DNA of 64,000 bases from Clostridium cellulovorans 743B (GTDB lineage Bacteria; Bacillota; Clostridia; Clostridiales; Clostridiaceae). The notes beneath the pieces were generated by a model. It saw only the letters and a list, made by a program, of their open reading frames with translations, was not told where the DNA came from and did not search any database. The DNA lies in NCBI RefSeq assembly GCF_000145275.1, contig NC_014393.1, positions 1,364,001-1,428,000 on the forward strand, read 5' to 3'. Positions within the stretch are counted from its first letter, which is position 1; every line of letters begins with the position of its first letter. Of the stretch, positions 45,454-55,438 are shown one piece after another. The translations under genes and the position numbers were made by a program.

Positions 45454-45801
45454 ATGTACCCCCTCCTTTTACAAGTAAATTATATCAAGGGAAATTTGTG
45501 GGTTCAATTAAAATTTGTATAAAAATACAAGACTATTTAAGTTTTATAAATTTTTCTCCATTAAATGGGTTAAAAGGTATGAAAAACTATGTCTAAACTT
45601 GTAGAGGGATAAATTCATTGTGTAAAGTTATATTGTATTATGTTGTAAAATATGAGCGTTTTTCTATTTGGAAGTATTGTAGAGGTATTTAACTAGTACA
45701 ATAGATTAAATTAATTTATAATACAATTAGTAAAATATGAGATACTGTATTATGGAGTTTAAAAATGGGATTAAAAGATGTAAACATGAGGAGTGATTTA
45801 T
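45454..45801. other. Divergent promoter region
   Basis: 348 bases between the SIGRLE gene and the response regulator. Contains the strong leftward promoter at 45479-45507. GAGGAGTGATTTAT is the ribosome binding site of the rightward operon; its promoter was not clearly identified. Confidence 0.5.
45479..45507 (-). promoter_or_regulatory. Sigma-A promoter of the SIGRLE gene
   Basis: On the minus strand TTGAAC (45507-45502) and TATAAT (45484-45479), 17 bases apart, end about 25 bases before the start codon. Near-perfect consensus. Confidence 0.75.
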
Positions 45802-46494
45802 ATGAGCAAGGTTTTATTAGTAGAGGATGATAGTACCTTGGCATTTGGAATAGAATATACATTAAAAAATGAAGGTTTCGATGTTATATTAGCCGATAAT
45901 TTAGCTAAAGCTAGAAAAGCTTTTGAAACGGAGAAATTAGATATTGTACTGTTAGATGTAACATTACCTGATGGAAATGGATATGAATTTTGCAGGGAAA
46001 TAAGAAGCAATTCCACAATGGCTATTATATTTTTAACTTCTTGTAATGATGAAGCAAATGTAGTAATGGGCCTTGATTTAGGTGCAGATGACTATATTTC
46101 TAAACCTGTTAGGATAAAAGAGTTAATATCAAGAATCAATGCAGTAATGAGAAGAAATGGCAAGGCCGTGGACTATGCAAATATTATTAAATCAGGGAAT
46201 ATAGAGATTAATGTGCTTAAGGGAAAAGTAAAAAAAGCAGGTAAGGAAATCATATTAACTGCTGTTGAATATAGACTTCTTTTAACTTTAATTGAGCATT
46301 CAGAGCAAATATTAAGCAGAAACACTATTTTAGAAAAGTTGTGGGATATAGACGGAGAATTTATCGATGATAATACTCTATCAGTATATATTAGAAGATT
46401 AAGAGAAAAAATTGAGGATGACGCTTCGGCTCCTGTACATATTCTTACCGTAAGGGGAGTCGGGTACAAGTGGAATTCTAAAGTTAACTATTAA
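45802..46494 (+). CDS. OmpR-family response regulator
   Basis: 230 aa from the ATG at 45802 after GAGGAGTG. Receiver domain with acidic pocket VEDD, phospho-acceptor Asp in IVLLDVTLPDG, Thr/Ser switch (FLTSC) and Lys in DYISKPV. Winged-helix DNA-binding domain at about 130-228 (LTAVEYRLLLTLIEHSEQILSR, DDNTLSVYIRRLREKIE, VRGVGYKW). It controls transcription; the partner kinase follows 31 bases later and the ABC genes lie downstream, so the operon probably regulates itself. Confidence 0.93.
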   Translation: MSKVLLVEDDSTLAFGIEYTLKNEGFDVILADNLAKARKAFETEKLDIVLLDVTLPDGNGYEFCREIRSNSTMAIIFLTSCNDEANVVMGLDLGADDYISKPVRIKELISRINAVMRRNGKAVDYANIIKSGNIEINVLKGKVKKAGKEIILTAVEYRLLLTLIEHSEQILSRNTILEKLWDIDGEFIDDNTLSVYIRRLREKIEDDASAPVHILTVRGVGYKWNSKVNY

Positions 46495-46525
46495 AACAAA
46501 TCTTTGTAATTGTGGAGGCTTTATC

Positions 46526-47776
46526 ATGGAGGGTATTTTAAAAAATCCTGAGTTAAAATCAGTTGTAATAAAAATGGTTTTATTACAATTGCTTTTAGCA
46601 ATATTACTATTTTTTGTAGTAAACACTGGATTAGTTTCTTTGAATAATAAAATAATAGATGAAAATGCTGCATTAGTAGGGCATATACTTTCAGAATATC
46701 CGCAAATGGAGGATAATATTGCAGGTTATATAACAAAGGGAGCTGATAAAGAGGAAATAGATAATGGAAGACAAGTTTTAAAAGACTTTGGTTATGAAAA
46801 GAATATGCCACTTTCACATCAAACAATGTATAAGGATTCATTTATAAATATACCTATTAAGATAGTTTTGTTAGCACTTATTTACCTTATTCCAATAGTA
46901 CTATTATTGTTTTTTGAATATAGTAGAATATTTAAAAAAGTAAGAACAATTGCTTTTTCTGCAGATAAGGTTGTGGAAGGAGACTTTAGTATAATACGAA
47001 AAGAAAATTTGGAAGGTGAGTTTGGAAAGTTAAGCCATAGTTTTGATGTTATGGCTGAAAGATTAAAATTAAATCTTGAAAAACTAAAGGAAGATAAAGT
47101 TTTATTAAAAAACATTATTTCAGATATATCCCATCAATTAAAAACTCCTCTTGCTTCTCTTGTAATATTAAATGACAATTTGCTTCAAGATAAAGATATG
47201 GGGGAAGAAATTAGGATGGAGTTTTTGAATAGGAGTAAAGCACAGCTAGACAGAATTGAATGGCTTGTTGAAAATCTTCTTAAAATGGCAAGGCTTGAGG
47301 CAGATGCTATAGACTTTCGATACGAAAAAATACAATTATCAGCGCCAGTTCAAGCGTCAGTAAATTATTTAAGAGATTTGTGGAAAGAAAAAAATCAAGA
47401 AATAAAGATTAACAGTGAAGATAATATGTTTCTTTACGGAGATGAAGAATGGTTAGAAGAAGCTTTAGCCAATATTATAAAAAATTGTGTTGAGCATACA
47501 GGTATAGGTGGCAAGATTGATATTGAGTTAAAAGAAACACCTTTATTTAACAGAATAGTAATAAGAGATACTGGGGAAGGTATAGACCCAAAAGATCTTC
47601 CACATGTATTTGAAAGATTCTATAGTGGGAATAATTCAGCTAAGGCAAAAAGTGTAGGTATAGGTCTTTCACTATCAAGGCTTATTATAGAAAAGCAAGG
47701 GGGCAGTATTTCGGTTAATAGTGTAAAAGGTGAAGGGACGGAGTTTGTGATAACCTTTCTAAAAGGTATCATTTAG
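46526..47776 (+). CDS. Sensor histidine kinase
   Basis: 416 aa. Helix 1 (16-38), an outer domain of about 75 residues, helix 2 (110-132), HAMP-like linker (FSADKVVEGDFS), HisKA box SDISHQLKTPLASL with the phospho-His, and ATPase motifs NIIKNCVEH (N), DTGEGIDPKDLPHVF (G1), VGIGLSLSRLI (G2). GGAGGCTTTATC precedes the ATG. With its ABC-FtsX neighbours it resembles cell-envelope or peptide-sensing modules. Confidence 0.93.
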   Translation: MEGILKNPELKSVVIKMVLLQLLLAILLFFVVNTGLVSLNNKIIDENAALVGHILSEYPQMEDNIAGYITKGADKEEIDNGRQVLKDFGYEKNMPLSHQTMYKDSFINIPIKIVLLALIYLIPIVLLLFFEYSRIFKKVRTIAFSADKVVEGDFSIIRKENLEGEFGKLSHSFDVMAERLKLNLEKLKEDKVLLKNIISDISHQLKTPLASLVILNDNLLQDKDMGEEIRMEFLNRSKAQLDRIEWLVENLLKMARLEADAIDFRYEKIQLSAPVQASVNYLRDLWKEKNQEIKINSEDNMFLYGDEEWLEEALANIIKNCVEHTGIGGKIDIELKETPLFNRIVIRDTGEGIDPKDLPHVFERFYSGNNSAKAKSVGIGLSLSRLIIEKQGGSISVNSVKGEGTEFVITFLKGII

Positions 47777-47886
47777 AAAAAAGTAATCTTACAAAATAGT
47801 AAGGAAGCAATTCATCTTATAGTAAGGTTCATTAGCTATTATTAATGTATAGTAACTTTTAAACTATATGTTAGGAGGAAATAGTA

Positions 47887-48570
47887 ATGGAAATTTTAAA
47901 GACTAAAGATTTGTGTAAGAGCTATGGTAGTGGTGATCTAAAAGTAGAGGCCCTTAAAAATATTAATATTTCAGTTAATCAAGGTGAGTTTGTTGCAATA
48001 GTTGGAGCAAGTGGTTCGGGAAAGAGTACTTTGCTTCATCTCCTTGGAGGTATCGATAAACCTACCAGTGGAAGTGTAATTGTTGATGGTTCTGATATAT
48101 ATACCTTAGGTGAGAAGGAACTTGCTGTTTTTAGAAGACGTAAGGTTGGGTTTATATTTCAATCCTATAATCTGATTCCAGTATTAACTGCAGAGGAAAA
48201 TATGGTAATGCCTTTGCTTTTAGACAATAGAACTGCAGATGAAAAGTATTTTGAGGAGCTACTTACTATTTTAGGCCTTCAGGATAGAAGAAATCATCTT
48301 CCGTCAGAATTATCTGGAGGACAACAACAAAGAGTTTCTATAGGAAGGGCTATGGTTTATAAGCCTTCAATAATTCTTGCCGATGAGCCTACAGGAAACT
48401 TAGACAGCAAAAATAGCAAGGAAATAATAGAGCTTCTTCAGTACTCTGTTAAAAAGTATCATCAAACCTTGATTGTAATAACACACGATTTAAAAATAGC
48501 GGCTGTAGCAGATAGGGTAATAACAATTGATGATGGCTGTGTTGTGAAAAATGAGGTGATGAGAGGATGA
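47887..48570 (+). CDS. ABC transporter ATPase (MacB/LolD type)
   Basis: 227 aa. Walker A GASGSGKST, Q-loop FQSYNLIP, signature LSGGQQQR, Walker B IILADEPTGN, and H-loop THD. GGAGGAAATAGTA precedes the ATG. The stop overlaps the permease start by four bases. ATPases of this type power mechanotransmission by FtsX-like permeases rather than classical import. Confidence 0.94.
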   Translation: MEILKTKDLCKSYGSGDLKVEALKNINISVNQGEFVAIVGASGSGKSTLLHLLGGIDKPTSGSVIVDGSDIYTLGEKELAVFRRRKVGFIFQSYNLIPVLTAEENMVMPLLLDNRTADEKYFEELLTILGLQDRRNHLPSELSGGQQQRVSIGRAMVYKPSIILADEPTGNLDSKNSKEIIELLQYSVKKYHQTLIVITHDLKIAAVADRVITIDDGCVVKNEVMRG

Positions 48571-51245
48571 AGAATTATTCAGAAATCACGAAAAAGTATC
48601 TTAAGTTCCAAAAGAGTAGAACCTTACTTAGTATAATTGGTATCATCCTCTCAGTTACATTAATTACATCAGTGGGAACTTTAGCCGTAAGCATAAGAGA
48701 TAAAATGATTAGAGAAACCAAGCAGGAATATGGAGATTACCATGTGGCGTTTAATGGAATCTCTGGAAATGCTGCAAATAAAGTAATGAATAATTTTGAA
48801 GTTCTAAACTATGGTATTATAAGCCGAGAAAATTTTGCAATAATTAATAAAACCAGCGAAAAAGAAATGTCAGAGAACAGATGGGCGGCACCTTATAGGT
48901 ATTTAAATATTAAAGGCTATGATAAAAATGCAATGGCTATGCTTAAAGTAGAAGCCAAATATGGAAGATTACCCGAAAACTCAAGGGAGATAGCATTAGA
49001 TCAGTGGATTTTAGAATACATGGAAAACAAACCGCAAATCGGAAGTAAAATAAAATTAACTGTTGGAAAAAGGATAAACACAGAGAATGGTAAAGAAATT
49101 GCCGTTAATACACTTGGTGATGTCGATTGGAGCGCTGAAGAAAGATTCCAAGTTGAGGCTGAAAAAGAATATACTGTTGTAGGCTTTTTAGAGAATAAAG
49201 GAATATTTCAATCAGATGCATTTATTGCTAAGGCTATAACCTTTGATGATTACAAGAGTATAAGTGATGATAAAAAATATTTCTTATATTTACAAATGAA
49301 ATCAATGAATAATATAGAAATGAAAGCTGAAAAAATAGCTGCAGGTATTAATATTTCTGATGTTACCAGTGAAAAAGCAGGAAAACTGGAGGCCCCTAAT
49401 TTTGGAACTAATGATTTTAATATTCAATATAATAATAGTCTGTTAAGTCTATATGGGAAGAGTATATATGAAGGCGTAAATTCTAGTATGTTCTGGGGCT
49501 TTATAATTGCATTTGCATTAATTGTTATTTGTACTATAGCTATAATTTATAATTCTTTTAATATTTCAGTTCTTGAGAGGATTTCACAATATGGAACCTT
49601 AAGATGTGTTGGAGCTTCAGAAAAGCAGATAAGAAAAATTGTATATAAAGAAGCGTTCTTCCTAAGTGCAATTGGTATTCCTATTGGTCTCAGTTTAGGA
49701 ACTCTAGTAATGAAGTTTATATTTTATATTATTGGCTTTCTTAGTTTAGGATCTTTTTATGATATTAGAATGGTGATTTCGCCTTTAGTTATTATACTAA
49801 GTGGTATCCTTGGAGTTTTTACTGTTTTCATTTCAGCAGTTGGACCAGCTAATCAGGCAGCTAAGGTTTCACCTCTTGAAGCTGTAAAAAATTCAGGTAG
49901 TACAAAGGTTGAAAAAATAAAGAAAATCAAAAAATCATTATTTGTAAAATATATATTTGGTATAGAAGGGCAATTTGCAAACAGAAATATAAGAAGGAAC
50001 AAAACCAGGTTTAGGATAACTGTTTTTTCAATGATAATCAGTATAGTTTTATATATTGTTACGTCTGGAATAATGGGCTATGCCTTCAAAACTGGATTGG
50101 CAGAGGTAGGTAAAAGCTATACGTATCATTTCTATAATACTTATGGGTTTTACGATAATCAGCAATCAAATGGTATAGATAAATCAATATATTTAAATAT
50201 TAAAAATTTTAATTCAGTGGAAAAATCTTATCCCCTTTATATATCTGATTCAACGATACTGCTGCCAACGGAAAAAGTTACCCACAAATATTATGAACTT
50301 AGAAAAGATAATTTTGTTGTGAAGGAAGGAAATGCTTATAGGATTGGAGGAAATAGTTTTGTATCTTATGGGGATGAAGGTCTAGAGGAACTAAAGAAAA
50401 ATCTTAGTGTTGGTACTACTGATAAGGATGTTTTAAATAAAGAAAAGGGAGTTGTTCTAGTAAACACATCTAAAATATATGGAGAAAAAGGTAACAGTGT
50501 CGTAACCGATGTGACCAATTATAAAGTTGGAGACGAAATAGAAATAAAGATTGAAAGTGCAGGAGATAATAAGTATAAAAAGGTTAAAATAGTTGGTATA
50601 GCTGATAAAAGTATTTTAACTGATAAATATAATGAGAATGCAGGACTAATAATGATAACAACCCCTGAGGTGTATAAAGATGTTACAGGCAAGGATAATA
50701 TTTCACATATATTTGTTGTAGCTAAGCCCGAGGTTTCACACACTGAAATCACTGAGTATTTTAAGGAAATGCAAAGAAATAATGCGGCTTATGGATATAC
50801 TGATAATGAGAAAGCTAGCAAGGAAAATAAGGATACAAAGATGATATTAAGTATTTTGCTTTATGGCTTTATATTTGTAGTAGCGTTTATTGGATGCTTA
50901 AATATCTCAAACACTATAAGTACCAACTTAATATTGAGAATTAAGGAATTTGCAGTACTTAAGGCAATAGGAATGACCCAGGAGGCTATTAGGAAAATGA
51001 TATTGTTAGAGGGGTTGTTGTATGGCTTAGTATCTGCATTATACGGAACTATCATAGGAACTATTGTCTACTATATAGTGTTTAAAATACTGGCAGGAGT
51101 TTCAGAGATTCCATGGACTATGCCATGGAAAGATATTATAGTGGCTGCAGTTAGCTCTATATTAATAACTGCTATATGGAGTCTATTATCAATGAGAAAA
51201 GTTAATTTTGGGATAATAGCTGATGACTTAAGGAAAGAAAACTAA
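48567..51245 (+). CDS. FtsX-domain ABC permease, large
   Basis: 892 aa. N-terminal helix (20-42), a large outer domain (about 45-300), three helices (about 310-430) forming the first FtsX domain (ERISQYGTLRCVGASEKQIRK), a second helix and outer domain (about 480-760), then a second FtsX domain (LRIKEFAVLKAIGMTQEAIRK). Internal duplication is plain from the two matching RKxG segments. Such permeases pump or extract peptides, lipoproteins or signals at the envelope. Partner of the ATPase. Confidence 0.9.
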   Translation: MKNYSEITKKYLKFQKSRTLLSIIGIILSVTLITSVGTLAVSIRDKMIRETKQEYGDYHVAFNGISGNAANKVMNNFEVLNYGIISRENFAIINKTSEKEMSENRWAAPYRYLNIKGYDKNAMAMLKVEAKYGRLPENSREIALDQWILEYMENKPQIGSKIKLTVGKRINTENGKEIAVNTLGDVDWSAEERFQVEAEKEYTVVGFLENKGIFQSDAFIAKAITFDDYKSISDDKKYFLYLQMKSMNNIEMKAEKIAAGINISDVTSEKAGKLEAPNFGTNDFNIQYNNSLLSLYGKSIYEGVNSSMFWGFIIAFALIVICTIAIIYNSFNISVLERISQYGTLRCVGASEKQIRKIVYKEAFFLSAIGIPIGLSLGTLVMKFIFYIIGFLSLGSFYDIRMVISPLVIILSGILGVFTVFISAVGPANQAAKVSPLEAVKNSGSTKVEKIKKIKKSLFVKYIFGIEGQFANRNIRRNKTRFRITVFSMIISIVLYIVTSGIMGYAFKTGLAEVGKSYTYHFYNTYGFYDNQQSNGIDKSIYLNIKNFNSVEKSYPLYISDSTILLPTEKVTHKYYELRKDNFVVKEGNAYRIGGNSFVSYGDEGLEELKKNLSVGTTDKDVLNKEKGVVLVNTSKIYGEKGNSVVTDVTNYKVGDEIEIKIESAGDNKYKKVKIVGIADKSILTDKYNENAGLIMITTPEVYKDVTGKDNISHIFVVAKPEVSHTEITEYFKEMQRNNAAYGYTDNEKASKENKDTKMILSILLYGFIFVVAFIGCLNISNTISTNLILRIKEFAVLKAIGMTQEAIRKMILLEGLLYGLVSALYGTIIGTIVYYIVFKILAGVSEIPWTMPWKDIIVAAVSSILITAIWSLLSMRKVNFGIIADDLRKEN

Positions 51246-51327
51246 GGTTTAAGTTTAGTTGTTTATAATTTTATATTCAATTTTGTTGTATCTTTCTTTA
51301 ATAGCGAATAAAAACATGATAAAGACA

Positions 51328-51361
51328 GCACTAATATATGCGAATATTAGTGTTGTTTTTA
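51328..51361 (+). terminator. Intrinsic terminator of the two-component/ABC operon
   Basis: CACTAATA pairs with TATTAGTG, followed by TTGTTTTT. Confidence 0.75.
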
Positions 51362-51531
51362 ATGTTACTTATTATGAGGTTTTCCCGTTTTGTACCTAAA
51401 AACGGAAGCAGCTACGCTTTATATAATCCATTTAAAGTAGACAACGTAAATATAAAAACGTGCTACTTGGGAGATAGAGCATATCATTTCTACTTCCATA
51501 AATACACTTTAAAAGAATATTATATATAATC

Positions 51532-52209
51532 TCAAAATATACTCTTATAAATAAAAGTTATTGTACCATTTTCTAGTAGAATAAAAAGTCCTAACCCTAT
51601 AAATATTATTGGAATGAAGATGTGATTGTATTTTTCGATATTTCTCTGAACAAAAGGATATTCTGCTAAGCTTTTACCAATAAAACACCATAGTGCTGTA
51701 AGAAATATAAACATTACTACAGTTACAAAAATACCTATTAAATTCATACTTGTAAAAAGAGGTATATAAATTCCAATGTTATCTCCACCGTTAGCAAAAG
51801 TTATACTGGCTACTTTAAAAACACTTGGATTAATAAAGTTTTTGATAAAAGTTATTATACTATTTTCCTTTATATCAGTAGTTTCTTCTAATTTATTATT
51901 CTCACCGTTCTGATTTTCTGGATTTTTATTGTCCTTACTTTCTTTTTTATAGTCAGTATATGCTTTTATGCCTAAATATATAGGAACTAATCCAAGTAAG
52001 CCTACATATTCATGGGGAATTACTGATATACCTAAAGCTCCCACTATACTTATTGCTGTTAAAGCTCCTATTCCTAAATACTGTCCAATAATGATATGAC
52101 GTGTATTCATAATACTATTTACTTGTGAGAAAAACAGCATGAGTACAAATATATCATCAATATTTGTACTTACAAATGAAATAAAAGCCGTTATTACTGT
52201 ACTAAACAA
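51532..52209 (-). CDS. cadD: CadD-family cadmium/cation resistance transporter
   Basis: 225 aa, about six helices in two halves: SFVSTNIDDIFVLMLFF and FANGGDNIGIYIPLF carry the paired acidic signatures of the CadD family. A charged cytosolic loop (about 85-125) lies between. The start is TTG with GGGGAAAGTAT upstream. The family exports cadmium or related ions; substrate here is not proved. No regulator gene adjoins it. Confidence 0.85.
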   Translation of the reverse strand: MFSTVITAFISFVSTNIDDIFVLMLFFSQVNSIMNTRHIIIGQYLGIGALTAISIVGALGISVIPHEYVGLLGLVPIYLGIKAYTDYKKESKDNKNPENQNGENNKLEETTDIKENSIITFIKNFINPSVFKVASITFANGGDNIGIYIPLFTSMNLIGIFVTVVMFIFLTALWCFIGKSLAEYPFVQRNIEKYNHIFIPIIFIGLGLFILLENGTITFIYKSIF

Positions 52210-52555
52210 ATACTTTCCCCACTTATATGTTTTAGTTAATAATAGCAGTTTTGATGCGTAATAGTTTATAATTGTATACTAAATTATAGCATATGGTAAA
52301 ATTTATATCACATTTTAATATAGGCTTAAAACATATCTTAAAATAAAAGAGAACCATTGAAACTAAATTAATTTCAAAAGGATATTAGGGATTAGAAACA
52401 TATTTGTATAACTGCGATTAAAATAGCCTAAGGTCGTTGTTGAAATGTTTTCACTTGTATACAAAATTCACTTTACATATTAAAAAAAGTATATTAATAT
52501 AAAATTATACAAGAATATATTTACATAAAGTATATTATCTAGGGGGAATGAAAAA
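52210..52555. other. Divergent intergenic region before pectate lyase
   Basis: 346 AT-rich bases. Contains a cre-like palindrome at 52441-52453. The pectate lyase ribosome binding site is AGGGGGAATGAAAAA. Confidence 0.5.
52441..52453. promoter_or_regulatory. Possible catabolite-response site upstream of pectate lyase
   Basis: TGAAATGTTTTCA, an odd-length inverted repeat close to clostridial cre sites, 103 bases before the gene. Tentative. Confidence 0.35.
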
Positions 52556-53794
52556 ATGTTAAAAAGTAAAAAGATTTTAAGTACTATGATTGCGACTCTT
52601 GTGCTTAGTGGCGCAATAGTTGGAAACGTTACGACAACTCAAAATGTAAATGCAGCAGTTAGCGGGGAGAAAGCTATTGGTTATGGTGCAAATGCTACTG
52701 GTGGTGGAGATACAAAGAATATTTTCTATGTAAACACAAAGAAAGAATTATTAGCTGCAATATCAGCTAAGATAAAAGATGCTAAAGGAACAGTAATAAC
52801 TGATGCACCAAAAATAATAGTTATACAAAAGGATATTAATCTTTGTAGTGATTCTACAGGTAAAGAATATATTCCAGGAGTTTCAGACCCAAAAACTATG
52901 CCATGGAAAAGTGGTTCTGATATGGCTAGCGATGTTATTGTAAGAGTAAAATCAAACACAACGCTTATAGGTAAAGATGGTGGTGTAACACTATCTGGTG
53001 GTGGAATAAAACTTGGTACTGGAACAAATAATGTTGTAATTAAGAATATAAGCTTTGAAGATGCTTACGACTTCTTCCCAATATGGAGCAGTAATGAATG
53101 GAACACAGAACTTGATAATATGTGTGTAGAAGGGGCTACAAATGTTTGGATAGATCACTGTACTTTTTCTGATGGAAAAAATCCTGAAAAAGCTAAAGGC
53201 TGTACAGATAAAAATACTCCAATACACCATGATGGATTATTAGACGTTAAAGCTGGAGCAGATAATGTATCTATATCTCATTGTCTTTTTAAGGATCATT
53301 TAAAAGTTGATCTTTTAGGATCTTCAGATAAAGCAGAAAGTAAAGATGGTGGAAAGTTACATGTAACTTTCTATGAAAATTATTATACAAATACTCATGA
53401 AAGATTACCAAGAGTAAGATTTGGACATGTTCATGCTTTAAATAATTATTATGAAGCAACTGGACAAGATTCTATTGCTTATGTTTTTGGAATGGGATTA
53501 AAGAGTACATTATATTCAGAAGGCAACATATTTAATCTAAATCCAACAGATATGGCTAATAACAAAACTACTGTAATGAGAAGTATGAATACAGGTACAC
53601 CTACATATTACTTCCAAGAAGCAGGAAGTATCTTAAATGGTAATGTATACCCAACTCAAGTTCTTGGTGCAAGCAAGCCAGCATATGATACAACTGCAAA
53701 ACCAGGATATAGTTATGTTCCAAAAGTAGTAACAGTAAGCAACTATAAAACTATTGCGCAAGAAATTGTTAATAATGCTGGAGCAGGTAAATAA
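52556..53794 (+). CDS. Secreted pectate lyase, family PL1
   Basis: 412 aa. Signal peptide (1-33, ending NVNAA). Right-handed beta-helix with PL1 marks: WIDHCTFSDG (the WiDH motif), HHDGLLDVKAGADNVSISHC (calcium-binding Asp) and RLPRVRFGHVHALNN with the catalytic Arg. Cleaves polygalacturonate by beta-elimination. No dockerin or wall anchor, so it is freely secreted. A hairpin terminator follows. The family is clear. Confidence 0.94.
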   Translation: MLKSKKILSTMIATLVLSGAIVGNVTTTQNVNAAVSGEKAIGYGANATGGGDTKNIFYVNTKKELLAAISAKIKDAKGTVITDAPKIIVIQKDINLCSDSTGKEYIPGVSDPKTMPWKSGSDMASDVIVRVKSNTTLIGKDGGVTLSGGGIKLGTGTNNVVIKNISFEDAYDFFPIWSSNEWNTELDNMCVEGATNVWIDHCTFSDGKNPEKAKGCTDKNTPIHHDGLLDVKAGADNVSISHCLFKDHLKVDLLGSSDKAESKDGGKLHVTFYENYYTNTHERLPRVRFGHVHALNNYYEATGQDSIAYVFGMGLKSTLYSEGNIFNLNPTDMANNKTTVMRSMNTGTPTYYFQEAGSILNGNVYPTQVLGASKPAYDTTAKPGYSYVPKVVTVSNYKTIAQEIVNNAGAGK

Positions 53795-53836
53795 TATATC
53801 ATTCTAAAGTAACCATAGAATTAATTACAAATGAAG

Positions 53837-53872
53837 GCCGAGGAGCTATCCTCGGCTATATTATTTTAATTT
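53837..53872 (+). terminator. Intrinsic terminator
   Basis: GGCCGAGGA pairs with TCCTCGGCT, followed by a T-rich stretch. Confidence 0.75.
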
Positions 53873-54034
53873 TAAGAGTATATTCTATAACTTATGAGAT
53901 GGTGCTATAAATACAAGGTCATCCTCATAGATATTATTTTAAAAGGGGTATATAAAAGTGATAAGCATTTTTGTCTAAGCTAGAAAACAATTATCTATTT
54001 TAGAAGGAAAGTATTGAAAAATCGTAAAAAATAA

Positions 54035-54062
54035 TGTAATATTACAATATAAACACGCGTTT
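54035..54062. promoter_or_regulatory. Operator region of the LacI gene
   Basis: Two palindromes: TGTAATATTACA (54035-54046, perfect) and AAACACGCGTTT (54051-54062, LacI-type with central CG). The second is identical to the one before the GH8 gene, implying autoregulation by the adjacent LacI protein. Confidence 0.65.
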
Positions 54063-54086
54063 ACAAAAATAAGAAGGTGAGCTTTG

Positions 54087-55139
54087 ATGAATAGTAATGA
54101 CATAGCAAAACTTGCAGGGGTTTCAAGGAGCACTGTTTCAAGAGTAATTAATAATTATCCTAATGTTCCAGATGAGACTAGGCAAAAAGTATTAAAGGTA
54201 ATAGAGGAATATAATTATGTACCACATGCATCTGCTAGAATGCTTGCAGGGGCCCAAAATAGAATTATTGGGCTATTTATTATTGATATGAGACCAGAAA
54301 TTGATGATAAAGGAAAAAGAATTACAGCATGCCAATATTTTCTCGAATTTACAAGCTCAGTAGTTGAAACTGCTAGTATACTAGGATATAAAGTGCTTGT
54401 ATTTTTAGTTAATAAGCCAAGTCTATATAAAGAGGTCAAAGAAACTTTTTATGATAATACAATTGCGGCAGGAATATTTATTGGACAAAATAACGATGAT
54501 CCAATAATTAGAGAAATAATAAGTGCAGGGTACAAAGTTGCATTAGTAGATCAATCTGTTAAATCAGATGAAAGTATCTATAATAAATGCATAATTGTAA
54601 ATGCTGATAATTATAGTGGAGCTTATAGAGCAACAAAATACTTAATTGATCTTAATCATAAAAGCATTGCTCATATCACTGGCGAAAAAGAAAAAATTTC
54701 ATCTGTTGAAAGAGTTAAAGGATATAAGCAAGCACTAATAGATGCCAATATTCCTATTGTAAATAGTTTAATTGTTAAATCAGATTTTACAGAACAAGGT
54801 GGATATATAGCAGCTAAAAAGTTACTTGCAAAGACACAGCCGTCAGCTATATTTGTAAGTAATGACAATATGGCAATTGGAGCATTAAAGGCTATAGATG
54901 AAATTGGATTAAAAGTTCCAGAAGATATTTCAATAGTGGGCTTTGATGACATCGAAGTTGCTAAGTATTTAACTGTACCATTGACAACTATAAAAATTAC
55001 ATTTGCGGAGATGGCTGCAGTTGCTGTAAAGGCGATTGTTAATTTAACTGAAAATAATATAAATTTTTCAGCAAATTATATAGTGCCTGTGGAACTTATA
55101 AAAAGAAAATCTTGTATTGAATTAAAAGGTTCTATATAA
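54087..55139 (+). CDS. LacI-family transcriptional regulator of hemicellulase genes
   Basis: 350 aa from the ATG at 54087 after AAGGTGAG. N-terminal helix-turn-helix NSNDIAKLAGVSRSTVSRVINNYPNVPDETRQKV (standard LacI layout) with hinge ASARMLAG, then the sugar-binding domain (SAIFVSNDNMAIGALKAIDEIG and VGFDDIEVAKYLTVPLTT). The same box AAACACGCGTTT lies before its own gene and before the dockerin GH8-GH26 operon 0.4 kb downstream, so it most likely represses both until a xylan- or mannan-derived sugar binds. The inducer is unknown. Confidence 0.92.
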   Translation: MNSNDIAKLAGVSRSTVSRVINNYPNVPDETRQKVLKVIEEYNYVPHASARMLAGAQNRIIGLFIIDMRPEIDDKGKRITACQYFLEFTSSVVETASILGYKVLVFLVNKPSLYKEVKETFYDNTIAAGIFIGQNNDDPIIREIISAGYKVALVDQSVKSDESIYNKCIIVNADNYSGAYRATKYLIDLNHKSIAHITGEKEKISSVERVKGYKQALIDANIPIVNSLIVKSDFTEQGGYIAAKKLLAKTQPSAIFVSNDNMAIGALKAIDEIGLKVPEDISIVGFDDIEVAKYLTVPLTTIKITFAEMAAVAVKAIVNLTENNINFSANYIVPVELIKRKSCIELKGSI

Positions 55140-55208
55140 AAAGCAACGCAGTTATTAGTTTTCTTAGATAAACTTTTTCTGAAAGATCAGCGCAAAACTT
55201 GGTTAGTA

Positions 55209-55269
55209 GTTGAATTAATGCAAAAAGTCTATAGCAAACTTAAGATTTCATCATTTGCATTAATTTAAC
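55209..55269. repeat. Long-range inverted repeat
   Basis: GTTGAATTAATGCAAA (55209-55224) is the reverse complement of TTTGCATTAATTTAAC (55254-55269) with one mismatch, enclosing 29 bases. Possible terminator of the LacI mRNA or a small transposable-element scar; no U-run. Confidence 0.55.
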
Positions 55270-55289
55270 ATATAGCCACAACTTTAAAT

Positions 55290-55329
55290 ATATAAACAAG
55301 GCTAAAATATATAAACAAGGCTAAAATAT
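55290..55329 (+). repeat. Tandem duplication, about 20 bases x 2
   Basis: ATATATAAACAAGGCTAAA appears twice in direct succession. No function evident. Confidence 0.6.
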
Positions 55330-55438
55330 ATATGTGTTGTTTATTTATAAGAGGTATGCTTAAACTAAAATTTATAGACATATCTTGTAAAGAATATATT
55401 TTATCGCTACTTTACACTGGAACATAGATAGAATTAAT

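Noticed and set aside
45089..45478. Rightward open frame reading MDSSLPIDSNLP repeats
   Set aside because: It is the mirror of the SIGRLE gene. It has no ribosome binding site or promoter, while the leftward frame has a signal peptide, promoter and strong site.
51338..51529. Rightward 63-codon frame
   Set aside because: Its start codon lies in the loop of the operon terminator and it has no ribosome binding site.
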